Source: Allobrachymonas sp. (GTDB taxonomy: Bacteria > Pseudomonadota > Gammaproteobacteria > Burkholderiales > Burkholderiaceae_C). Taken from it: DNA of 9,693 bases. The stretch is taken from positions 1 through 9,693 of the forward strand of contig JAAUOI010000092.1 in the NCBI GenBank assembly GCA_012036375.1, written 5' to 3'. Shown one piece after another: positions 1-6,792 of the stretch. A model generated the notes under the pieces. The model was not told the DNA's origin, did no database searches, and saw only the letters and a list, made by a program, of their open reading frames with translations. Position 1 is the stretch's first letter. Each line of letters begins with the position of its first letter. The position numbers and the translations under genes were made by a program.

Positions 1-1
1 T

Positions 2-889
2 CTTTCCTCCCCTGCTTCGCCTACCGATCAACGCGCCGTGGCGATGACCAGTGTGTTCGCGCCCGCTGTTGCCGCCATTGCAGATTTTGAGCCGCATTGG
101 AATGCTTCGCTGTTTAAGCAGGGTACAGAAATCGAAGCAATTTCTCGTGGCAATCTGGAAATGTCGATTGCTTCAGCGCAAGAGTTGGCTGAGTTTTTGC
201 CGGAGTTCAGTGTGTTCTCCGCAGGCTATGTGCACCGCGATGCGGCGCATCAAGTGCGTGTTTTCAATTCCGACTTCTTCCAACCCTACAAAAAGAAAGT
301 GGAAGACCGCCTGAAAGTGAAATTGCTCTCAGTGATGTATCTGGGTCGCCGCCAGATCAATCTGCGCAGCGACAAACAAATCAACACGCCAGCGGATATG
401 GCGGGTGTGAAGCTGCGCATGCCAGGCTCTGAGGCGTGGCTGTTCTTGGGGCGTGCGTTGGGCGCAAATCCTGTGCCGATGGCATTTACCGAGGTGTACA
501 CCGGCTTGCAAACTGGCGCGATTGATGGGCAAGACAATCCGCTTCCTACCGTGCGCGATGCAAAGTTTTTTGAGGTGACCAAGCAAGTGGTGCTGACCAG
601 TCATTTGGTGGACCTGAACTACCTGACCATCAGCAAAGCCGTGTGGGATCGCCTCACGCCTGCGCAGCAAGCGACGGTGCAAAAAGCAGCCGACGATGCC
701 GCCGCTTCGGGCCGTCAAAAGCAATTGGCGCTGGAAGGCGAACTGGAGGCTTTCTTGAAAGAGAAAGGTCTCAAGGTCTACACGCCAAATTTGGATGCCT
801 TCCGCAAGCAAGTGCAAGAGGCGTATCTGAAGTCTGATTTGGCGAAGAACTGGGAGCGCGGTGCACTTGAGAAAATCAACGCCCTGTGA
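2..889 (+). CDS. dctP: TRAP transporter substrate-binding protein, DctP family (5' end cut by window)
   Basis: Periplasmic solute receptor of a tripartite ATP-independent (TRAP) transporter; it binds a carboxylate and hands it to the QM membrane complex. The frame is open to the left edge, so the signal peptide and first beta strand (roughly 40 residues) lie outside; a GTG at 38 is internal, not a believable start. The visible part begins in the first helix of the N-terminal lobe and contains the hallmarks of the family: the KLRMPG segment with the arginine at 416-418, which in this family salt-bridges the ligand carboxylate, then the signature AFTEVYTGLQTGAIDGQDNP (482-541). The C-terminal lobe is intact to the TGA at 887-889. 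The stop overlaps the GTG of the next gene. The family is clear; the substrate cannot be read from the sequence. The downstream aldolase suggests a sugar acid, keto acid or sialic-acid-like compound (inference). Confidence 0.93.
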   Translation, partial: LSSPASPTDQRAVAMTSVFAPAVAAIADFEPHWNASLFKQGTEIEAISRGNLEMSIASAQELAEFLPEFSVFSAGYVHRDAAHQVRVFNSDFFQPYKKKVEDRLKVKLLSVMYLGRRQINLRSDKQINTPADMAGVKLRMPGSEAWLFLGRALGANPVPMAFTEVYTGLQTGAIDGQDNPLPTVRDAKFFEVTKQVVLTSHLVDLNYLTISKAVWDRLTPAQQATVQKAADDAAASGRQKQLALEGELEAFLKEKGLKVYTPNLDAFRKQVQEAYLKSDLAKNWERGALEKINAL

Positions 890-1407
890 TTTTTCTGTGC
901 AAGCGCCTCACCATGCCAACCAAAAGAGCTTGGTGGCAGGCTAGGGCTGATGATGTGGCGGTCGGCTTGCTGACCGCCATGTTTTTGACCTTTATCCTGC
1001 AAATCACCGCCCGTTATGTGCTCAATGCGCCGATTGAATGGACGCTCGAAGTCTGCCTGACATTGTGGTTGTGGACGGTGTTTTGGGCATCTGCTTTTTG
1101 CCTGCGAGATGCCGACCATATTCGCTTTGACATGCTCTACTTGGTGGTGGGCAAAAAGGCGCGGCGCGTGATGGCTGCTTTGAGCGCATTGGCCATTATG
1201 GCGGCTATGGCTTTGGCACTGCCAGGCACTTGGGATTTTGTGAGTTTTCTGAAGATTAAAAAAAGCGCCTCCCTGCGCATTCCATTGTTTTATATCTTCA
1301 GCATCTATATCGTGTTCATGGCGGCGACGATAGCTGCTTATGGCTGGCGACTGTGGAAGATCATTCAAAGTGAAGAGGCTTTGAATGAAGGAGTGGTCGC
1401 GCGATGA
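886..1407 (+). CDS. dctQ: TRAP transporter small membrane subunit, DctQ family
   Basis: Four-helix inner-membrane subunit that pairs with DctM. Length (173 aa) is normal. Hydrophobic segments lie at about residues 23-45, 53-73, 95-114 and 132-154. Family-type features are QITARYVLNAPIEW after helix 1, the conserved EW/E region before helix 2, and the RIPLFYIFSIYIVF segment opening helix 4. The start is uncertain: GTG 886 overlaps the dctP stop as gtga, which favours translational coupling, but ATG 913 (codon 10) would begin closer to the conserved part; neither has a strong Shine-Dalgarno sequence. The gene ends in an atga overlap with dctM. Confidence 0.9.
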   Translation: MIFLCKRLTMPTKRAWWQARADDVAVGLLTAMFLTFILQITARYVLNAPIEWTLEVCLTLWLWTVFWASAFCLRDADHIRFDMLYLVVGKKARRVMAALSALAIMAAMALALPGTWDFVSFLKIKKSASLRIPLFYIFSIYIVFMAATIAAYGWRLWKIIQSEEALNEGVVAR

Positions 1408-2708
1408 GCCTCGCTTTTATTTTGTGTATTGGCACAATGTTTTTATTAGCAGCCATTGGTGCACCGATTGCGTATTCGATCATCTGCGCAGCGGTGGTGT
1501 ATTTGTTCACTGCGGGGCAAGACTTAGGCATCGCGGGCGAGCAAATCATTTATGGTTTGTATGACAGCTTTGTGTTGCTAGCCGTGCCGCTGTTTATCGT
1601 CGCAGCCAACATCATGAATGCGGGCACGATCAGCGAGCGGCTCTTGCAGTTTTGCGTGGTACTGGTCGGGCGGCTCAAAGGCGGCTTGGGGCATGTGAAT
1701 ATCATATCTAGCTTGATTTTTTCAGGCATGTCGGGCTCGGCGGTGGCCGATGCGGCGGGTATTGGTAAGGTGATTATTGGCATGATGGTTAAAAGCGGGC
1801 ATTACACCGCAGGCTATGCCGCAGCAATAACCGCTGCCTCAGCTACGATTGGCCCGATTATTCCACCTTCGATCCCGATGGTTTTGTATGCCTTGGTGTC
1901 GGACGCTTCGATTGGATTTTTATTTTTAGGTGGCGTGCTGCCTGGTTTGCTCATGGGCGTGATGCTGATGATCATGAACGCGGTCATTTGTCATCGGCGC
2001 GGTTTTGCGGCAGATGCTGCGCCGCCTTGGTCAGAGTTGCCCAAAGCCACGGTACGGGCGTTTCCGGCGCTTTTGCTGCCGGTGATTTTGCTGTTTGGCA
2101 TTTATGGTGGCGCAACCACGCCGACTGAGGCTGCGGCGGTGGCTGCGGCGTATGCGCTCTTGGTGTCTGCACTGCTTTACCGTGCGTTGAAATGGGGTGA
2201 TTTGCGCAGTGTGATGATGGACAGCGTGCGCTCCTCTGCCTCGGTGGGCTTGGTGATTGGTGGCGCTTTGATTTTGAATTACATCGTCGCCTCGGAAGGT
2301 ATCCCTGCCATGCTCGCACAATGGCTCAAGGGCATGGATGTCACGCCCATGGGCTTCATGATTGCTTGCAATTTGCTCCTGCTGGCCTTGGGCTGTGTGC
2401 TGGATGCGAGCACGATCATTTTGGTGATCGTGCCGCTGTTTTTAGCGACTTGCAAGGCGTTAGGAATTGATCTGGTTTACTTTGGCGTCGTGGTGGTGAT
2501 CAATTGCATGATTGGCTTGATCACGCCGCCTTACGGTGTGTTGCTCTTTGTGATCAATGGTACGACTGGCATCAAATTGGCCGACATGATTCGGGAAATT
2601 TGGCCGTTCTTGATTGCGCTGCTGATTGCTTTGGCGCTGATGGTGGCGTTTCCGCAAATTATTTTGTGGCTACCGCAGCAGTTTGGCTATGTGCCGACGA
2701 AGTTTTGA
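1404..2708 (+). CDS. dctM: TRAP transporter large membrane subunit, DctM family
   Basis: Sodium-coupled permease subunit with about 12 transmembrane segments, 434 aa, full family length. Visible hallmarks are LFIVAANIMNAGTISERL (63-80), the GMSGSAVADAAGIG loop (108-121), IGPIIPPSIPMVLYA (149-163), GGATTPTEAAAVAA (235-248), and the paired re-entrant segments GCVLDASTIILVIVPLFL (330-347) and IGLITPPYGVLLFV (370-383), which in this family surround the Na+ and substrate sites. The start is ATG 1404, in the atga overlap with dctQ; a good Shine-Dalgarno (gaaggag, 1387-1393) lies inside the end of dctQ. The lyase-like gene follows with no gap. No frameshift or missing motif is visible. Confidence 0.95.
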   Translation: MSLAFILCIGTMFLLAAIGAPIAYSIICAAVVYLFTAGQDLGIAGEQIIYGLYDSFVLLAVPLFIVAANIMNAGTISERLLQFCVVLVGRLKGGLGHVNIISSLIFSGMSGSAVADAAGIGKVIIGMMVKSGHYTAGYAAAITAASATIGPIIPPSIPMVLYALVSDASIGFLFLGGVLPGLLMGVMLMIMNAVICHRRGFAADAAPPWSELPKATVRAFPALLLPVILLFGIYGGATTPTEAAAVAAAYALLVSALLYRALKWGDLRSVMMDSVRSSASVGLVIGGALILNYIVASEGIPAMLAQWLKGMDVTPMGFMIACNLLLLALGCVLDASTIILVIVPLFLATCKALGIDLVYFGVVVVINCMIGLITPPYGVLLFVINGTTGIKLADMIREIWPFLIALLIALALMVAFPQIILWLPQQFGYVPTKF

Positions 2709-3659
2709 ATGGCGGTTGATTTTTGTGAGTTCAATCCTATGACATCTGCTTATCAAGCGCATGCAGGCGTTTGGCCAGCCATGCTCACGCCTTTGCGTGC
2801 GGATGGCGCGATTGATCTGGATCGTTTGGCAAGCCATGCCAAGCGCTTAATGGCCGCTGGCTGTTCGGGCGTGACGCTATTTGGCACAACCGGCGAAGGT
2901 CCTTCGTTTTCTAGCGCTGAACGCATGCAGGCGCTGGATGCCTTGGTGGCCCAGGGTATACCTGCGAAGCACATCATCGTTCACACCAGTTGCACAGCTT
3001 TGCCTGAGACGCTCGCGCTCACGCGCCATGCCACGCAGCTGGATGTGCACGCCTGCCTGATCTTGCCGCCATTCTTCTTCAAAGGCATCAGCGATGAAGG
3101 CGTTTTAGATTACTACACGCAGATCTTCGAGGTCTGCGCTGATTTGTCTTTGCGTGTAGTGCTCTATCACATTCCGCAGGTGATTGGCGTGTCGCTCTCA
3201 TCTGCGGTGATGGCGAGTTTGCTCCAGCGCTACTCGGGGCGCATCCTAGGTCTCAAAGACAGCAGCGGTCAGCTCGAAGGCTCGCTGGCGCATGCCAAAG
3301 CCTTCATGCCCCCGATGCAGGTGTGGGTGGGCAATGAGCTGGATATTCCGCAGATGGTGTCTTTGGGGACGAAAGGCGCTGTCAGCGGCGTGGCCAATAT
3401 GCTGCCGCAATTGGTGAGTAACTTGGTGATGCAGCGCGATGCAGCCACTGTCGCGGCCAATTTAGCGCGAACCCAAGCATTTTTGAGTCTCGTGGGTGGC
3501 TACACGATGATTCCTGCGTTCAAAGTCATCATGGCCATGATCGACGATGACCTAGGCTGGCTTCGCGTCCGTGCGCCGCTACAGCAACTCACGGATGCGC
3601 AAGTGGCTCGGTTGCGCGAGCAATGGACGGCGTTTCAACCCAGTGAACCAATAGGCTAG
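2709..3659 (+). CDS. DapA/NanA-superfamily class I aldolase or lyase, specificity unknown
   Basis: A (beta/alpha)8 Schiff-base lyase of the dihydrodipicolinate synthase / N-acetylneuraminate lyase superfamily; members cleave or condense 2-keto acids such as pyruvate. Visible are GTTGEG (residues 59-64, pyruvate carboxylate binding), the catalytic tyrosine Y153 in LYHIPQ, and the Schiff-base lysine K183 in GLKDSSG. The residue matching the DapA arginine that binds aspartate semialdehyde (Arg138 in E. coli, in YNVPSRTG) is valine here (YHIPQVIG, 153-160), so this is probably not the lysine-pathway enzyme. Position directly after the TRAP genes suggests it breaks down the imported compound. ATG 2709 follows the dctM stop at once; ATG 2739 (codon 11, gtgag upstream) is an equally good start. 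A keto-deoxy-sugar-acid or hydroxy-oxoglutarate aldolase is possible; the sequence does not decide. Confidence 0.85.
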   Translation: MAVDFCEFNPMTSAYQAHAGVWPAMLTPLRADGAIDLDRLASHAKRLMAAGCSGVTLFGTTGEGPSFSSAERMQALDALVAQGIPAKHIIVHTSCTALPETLALTRHATQLDVHACLILPPFFFKGISDEGVLDYYTQIFEVCADLSLRVVLYHIPQVIGVSLSSAVMASLLQRYSGRILGLKDSSGQLEGSLAHAKAFMPPMQVWVGNELDIPQMVSLGTKGAVSGVANMLPQLVSNLVMQRDAATVAANLARTQAFLSLVGGYTMIPAFKVIMAMIDDDLGWLRVRAPLQQLTDAQVARLREQWTAFQPSEPIG

Positions 3660-3696
3660 AACGGATTGCTTGAAGGGAGCTGGGCAATAAAACAGC

Positions 3697-3702
3697 TATA
3701 AT
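3697..3702 (+). promoter_or_regulatory. Probable rpsO promoter, consensus -10 box
   Basis: A perfect TATAAT lies 91 bp before the rpsO start codon, predicting a transcript start near 3709. No convincing -35 box is present at 16-18 bp; ttgaag at 3670-3675 is 21 bp away. No intrinsic terminator is seen between the lyase gene and this site, so read-through from the TRAP operon into rpsO is possible. Confidence 0.5.
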
Positions 3703-3706
3703 ACAA

Positions 3707-3764
3707 GGCTTTGCTGATTGACAGCGAAGCCCAGCACGGCAAAAGCGATGGTCGCTTTTGTCCG
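3707..3764 (+). promoter_or_regulatory. Structured rpsO 5' leader: two tandem hairpins
   Basis: Hairpin 1 pairs 3707-3716 with 3722-3731: ten pairs including one G-U, with a 5-nt loop, placed almost at the predicted 5' end. Hairpin 2 pairs 3740-3748 with 3752-3760 (CAAAAGCGA against TCGCTTTTG, loop TGG), and three more pairs (3737-3739 with 3762-3764) extend it past a bulged U. The Shine-Dalgarno aagga (3782-3786) follows 18 nt later. In E. coli and some other bacteria S15 represses its own mRNA by binding a structured leader, so an autoregulatory role is plausible; that part is inference. Confidence 0.5.
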
Positions 3765-3792
3765 CAAGTTCAATCCTCACCAAGGAAATACC

Positions 3793-4053
3793 ATGACCAT
3801 CAACAAGGCAGAAATTGTCAAAGAAAACGCGCGCGGCGCGGCAGATACGGGCTCTCCAGAAGTGCAAGTTGCGCTGCTCACGGCTCGTATCAACTACCTC
3901 ACACCCCACTTCAAAGAGCACGCGAAAGACCACCATGGTCGCCGTGGCTTGCTGCGCATGGTCTCCCAGCGCAAGAGCTTGCTCAGCTATTTGAAGCGCA
4001 AAGATCCCAAGCGTTATACCGCTTTGATCGCCAAACTGGGTCTGCGCAAGTAA
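3793..4053 (+). CDS. rpsO: 30S ribosomal protein S15
   Basis: Primary-binding protein of the 30S platform that contacts helices 20-22 of 16S rRNA and takes part in bridge B4. The 86-residue product is slightly shorter than E. coli S15 (89 aa), with the difference at the variable N terminus. Family blocks are TGSPEVQVALLTARI (19-33) and the rRNA-binding KDHHGRRGLLRMVSQR (45-60), ending KLGLRK. The start is ATG 3793 with Shine-Dalgarno aagga at 3782-3786; longer upstream extensions of this frame run into the leader hairpins and are not coding. It has its own promoter and terminator, so it can be expressed apart from pnp, although the rpsO-pnp order is widely conserved. Confidence 0.97.
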   Translation: MTINKAEIVKENARGAADTGSPEVQVALLTARINYLTPHFKEHAKDHHGRRGLLRMVSQRKSLLSYLKRKDPKRYTALIAKLGLRK

Positions 4054-4079
4054 CCATCACGTATTAGGCGCAACAAGTC

Positions 4080-4119
4080 AAACGCCTGAGTCTGCAACAC
4101 GCGGTCTCAGGCGTTTTTT
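4080..4119 (+). terminator. Rho-independent terminator after rpsO
   Basis: An 11-bp perfect stem (4080-4090 with 4106-4116), loop of 15 nt, and a run of six T (4114-4119) that begins in the last base pairs of the stem. It lies 27 bp after the rpsO stop. In the other direction there is no T run, so it acts on the + strand only. Confidence 0.85.
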
Positions 4120-4134
4120 ACTTCTGAAAAGGCT

Positions 4135-4163
4135 TTGAGCTACGCAGCCTGTTGTTTTATAAG
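4135..4163 (+). promoter_or_regulatory. Probable pnp promoter
   Basis: TTGAGC (4135-4140) and TATAAG (4158-4163) are separated by 17 bp, matching 4 and 5 of 6 sigma-70 consensus bases. It sits directly after the rpsO terminator and would start a transcript near 4170, giving pnp a leader of about 215 nt. Confidence 0.45.
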
Positions 4164-4203
4164 TTTTTTTCGGAGTGTTTGAGGCAATTGTGAGCGAGAG
4201 CTG

Positions 4204-4304
4204 TGTCATTCCAAAGGTCTGCAAGTCCTTTGTGCATCTTTGGAATGGCATCGCGTTCATGGATCTTCAAACTCTCTCCCATCAGTGCAGGGCATGCACT
4301 TTTT
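4204..4304 (+). promoter_or_regulatory. Structured pnp leader: long hairpin plus terminator-like hairpin
   Basis: Hairpin 1 pairs 4204-4216 with 4238-4250: thirteen pairs with one G-U, the inner ten (CATTCCAAAG against CTTTGGAATG) perfect, loop 21 nt. Hairpin 2 pairs 4284-4289 with 4295-4300 (AGTGCA/TGCACT, loop GGGCA) and runs straight into five T (4300-4304), like a weak terminator; CACTT/AAGTG (4297-4301 with 4305-4309) would compete with it. In E. coli, RNase III cuts a long pnp leader hairpin and PNPase then represses its own translation. A similar scheme here is inference. The rest of the gap from 4054 to 4384 holds the rpsO terminator, the promoter above and repeat copy A. Confidence 0.45.
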
Positions 4305-4320
4305 AAGTGTTTTTGGCAGT

Positions 4321-4364
4321 TAGCCGGCATAAAATATGCGCCGAATGCTATCAAAATCATAGTT
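4321..4364 (+). repeat. 44-bp dispersed repeat, copy A (upstream of pnp)
   Basis: First of four copies that align gap-free over 44 bp: AGCCGGC, 8 variable bases, TGCGC, 4 bases, TGCTAT, 7 bases, then ATAG-type end. The end forms a small palindrome (CTAT 4348-4351 with ATAG 4359-4362). It ends 20 bp before the pnp start codon and contains an AT-rich TAAAAT (4330-4335) that could add a -10 box, but no -35 is seen at a proper distance. Similarity to the copy inside tpiA seems to continue about 22 bp upstream (cttttt-aag at 4299-4307). Confidence 0.8.
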
Positions 4365-4384
4365 TATGAAATGAGAGACAGATC

Positions 4385-6705
4385 ATGACAATGTTTAATA
4401 AAGTGACCAAAACCTTCCAATGGGGTCGTCATACCGTCCGCATGGAAACCGGCGAAATCGCTCGCCAATCCACCGGCGCAGTGCTGCTCGATATGGATGG
4501 CACGGTGGTGCTGGCTACCGTGGTGGCCAGTAAATCAGCCAAGCCCGGCCAAGATTTCTTCCCCCTCACGGTGGATTACATCGAGAAAACCTATGCCGCT
4601 GGCAAGATTCCCGGCAGCTTTTTCAAGCGCGAAGCCAAGCCTTCTGAGCTGGAAACGCTGACCAGCCGCCTGATTGACCGCCCCATTCGCCCGCTGTTCC
4701 CAGAAGGTTTTTACAACGAAGTGCATTTGGTGATCCACACCGTCTCGCTCAACCCTGAAGTTGATGCCGATATTGCCGCGTTGATCGCATCGAGCGCCGC
4801 TTTGTCCATCTCTGGCATTCCCTTCGCAGGCCCTGTGGGCGCGGCGCGTGTGGGCTACATCAATGGCGAATATGTGCTGAACCCAAGTCAAGCCATGGTC
4901 AAAACCAGCAAGATGGACTTGGTCGTCGCCGGCACGGAAGCGGCTGTGTTGATGGTCGAATCCGAGGCCGATCAATTGTCCGAAGACGTGATGCTCGGCG
5001 GCGTGGTGTTTGGCCATGAGCAAAGCCGCATCGCCATCAACGCGATTCATGAGTTCGTGCGCGAAGCGGGCAAGCCACTGTGGGCTGAAAGCGGCACATG
5101 GGCACCTGAAGTGAAAGATGAAGATCTGACTGCGAAAGTGGTGGCACTGGCCGAAGAAAAAATCAAGGCCGCCTACCAAATCCGCAACAAGCAAACCCGC
5201 ACGCAAGCTTGCCGCGAGGTGTATGCCGCCGCAAAGCAGGCCTCACCGAACAGGGCGTGGCGTTTGACGGCGTGAAGGTCGATAACATGCTGTTTGAGAT
5301 TGAGGCGCGCACCGTGCGCAGCCAAATCTTGGCCGGCGAGCCGCGCATTGATGGCCGCGACACACGCACCGTCCGCCCCATCGAAATCCGCAACGGCGTG
5401 CTGCCCCGCACCCACGGCTCTGCCTTGTTCACACGCGGCGAAACTCAAGCTTTGGTGATCACCACGCTGGGCACCGAGCGCGATGCGCAGCGCATTGATG
5501 CGCTGGCTGGCGAGTTTGAAGATCGTCTTCATGTTCCACTACAACATGCCATCCGTTTGCCACTGGCGAAGTCGGGCCGCATGGGTTCGACCAAGCGCCG
5601 CGAAGTCGGCCATGGCCGTTTGGCCAAGCGCGCTTTGATCGCTGCTTTGCCATCCAAAGAAGATTTCCCGTACACGCTGCGCGTGGTCTCGGAAATCACC
5701 GAATCGAATGGTTCTTCGTCAATGGCCTCCGTCTGCGGCGGCTGCTTGTCGCTCATGGACGCTGGCGTGCCGATGAAAGCGCACGTCGCGGGCATTGCGA
5801 TGGGCTTGATCAAAGAAGGCAATCGCTTCGCTGTACTCACCGATATTTTGGGCGATGAAGATCACCTAGGCGATATGGATTTCAAAGTGGCCGGTACGAC
5901 CAACGGCATCACTGCTTTGCAGATGGACATCAAAATCCAAGGCATCACCAAAGAGATCATGCAAGTGGCGTTGGCGCAAGCTAAAGAAGCGCGTATGCAC
6001 ATCTTGGGCAAGATGCAAGAAGCGATGGCTGTGGCCAATACCGAAGTGAGCGATTTCGCACCGCGCCTGTACACCATGAAGATCAATCCCGAGAAGATTC
6101 GTGATGTGATCGGCAAAGGCGGCGCAACGATTCGCGCACTCACGGAAGAGACCGGCTGCACGATTGACATCGGCGAAGACGGCACGATCACGATTGCCTC
6201 CACCGACGCAGCCAAAGCCGAAGTGGCCAAGCAGCGCATCACCGAGATCACCGCAGAAGTCGAAGTCGGCAAGATCTACGAAGGCCCTGTGACCAAGATT
6301 TTGGAATTCGGTGCATTGATCAACTTGCTGCCAGGCAAAGATGGCTTGTTGCACATCAGCCAAATCGCTTTCGAGCGTGTGGAAAAAGTGGAAGACTATT
6401 TGCAAGAAGGCCAGATCGTGCGCGTCAAAGCGCTTGAGACGGACGATAAAGGCCGCGTGAAGCTGTCGATGAAAGCTTTGCTGGACAAGCCGGAAGGTTA
6501 TGTGGAGCCAGAGCGTGCGCCCCGTGAATTCCGTGAGCGCTCAGACCGCGGCGATCGCTTTGGTGGCCGTGGCGGTGATCGTGGCTCTCGTGGCGGTGAC
6601 GACCGCGCTCCGCGCGGAGAGCGCCCACCCCGCGAAGATCGTGCTCCCCGCGAAGACCGTGGTGATCGCGCACCTCGCGATGAGCAGCAACAGCAGCAGC
6701 AATAA
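4385..6705 (+). CDS. pnp: Polynucleotide phosphorylase (PNPase), frame broken in this sequence
   Basis: 3'-to-5' phosphorolytic exoribonuclease, a trimer working in mRNA decay. The order of domains is RNase PH 1, helical linker, RNase PH 2, KH, S1 and a charged tail. Visible are the start MTMFNKVTKTFQWG, the Ser triad of the phosphate site (5713-5721), the catalytic aspartates in GDEDHLGDMD (5854-5856, 5872-5874), the KH loop GKGG (6112-6123) and S1 from about 6265 to 6480. As given, the frame breaks near 5236-5240 (one G missing), and three single-base insertions near 5527, 5552 and 5574-5576 garble the conserved HYNMPPFATGEVG stretch while cancelling one another. Correcting all four gives 772 aa, normal for the group. 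Start ATG 4385 has gagag upstream. Sequencing error is most likely. Confidence 0.93.
6490..6702 (+). other. Low-complexity RGG / Arg-Glu-Asp / poly-Gln tail of PNPase
   Basis: About 70 codons after the S1 domain encode repeated short units such as RGGDRG, RAPREDR and GDRAP, ending in DEQQQQQQ. The stretch is rich in alternating Arg and Asp/Glu and is predicted to be disordered. It is in frame with the KH-S1 part and its DNA is itself repetitive. RGG-type tails usually help RNA binding; charged disordered tails are common on betaproteobacterial RNA enzymes as I recall. No separate gene is implied. Confidence 0.75.
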
Positions 6706-6734
6706 GTTGGCTGGAGTACATAGGCTGCGCTAGA

Positions 6735-6778
6735 TGCTATAAATAGAATAGCACCTCGCGCAGATTCTATGCCGGCTA
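6735..6778 (-). repeat. 44-bp dispersed repeat, copy B (inverted, between pnp and the oxidoreductase)
   Basis: The reverse complement matches copy A base for base in all fixed blocks: TAGCCGGC, TGCGC, TGCTAT and ATAGC. On the + strand TGCTAT (6735-6740) and ATAGCA (6748-6753) make a 6-bp hairpin. The copy fills the middle of the 87-bp gap. The bases just after it (agagg, 6778-6782) are the only Shine-Dalgarno-like sequence before the GTG at 6793, so the repeat edge may serve the next gene. No proper terminator for pnp is visible in this gap. Confidence 0.85.
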
Positions 6779-6792
6779 GAGGCTAAAACACT

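Noticed and set aside
38..94. A signal peptide and GTG start for dctP at 38
   Set aside because: The alanine-rich stretch fits the first helix of the mature receptor (SPTDQRAVAM onward), and the frame is open to the window edge; the real start is outside.
778..1368. A 196-residue antisense frame opposite the dctP end and dctQ
   Set aside because: It mirrors conserved dctP/dctQ coding sequence, has no start context, and its product looks like typical reverse-strand translation rich in His, Gln and Arg. The same holds for the other long antisense frames over pnp and tpiA.
2709..3659. Calling the lyase gene dapA for lysine synthesis
   Set aside because: The substrate arginine position is valine and the gene belongs to a transporter operon.
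3691..3732. A fifth copy of the 44-bp repeat at the rpsO promoter (gctataatac)
   Set aside because: Only the GCTAT block matches; TGCGC and AGCCGGC are absent at the required spacing. It is better read as a -10 box and hairpin.
4203..4388. A 61-codon upstream frame ending in an atga overlap with pnp, possible leader peptide
   Set aside because: It runs through the long hairpin, the terminator-like hairpin and repeat copy A, starts with GTG lacking a good ribosome binding site, and its product shows no recognisable feature. The overlap is probably chance.
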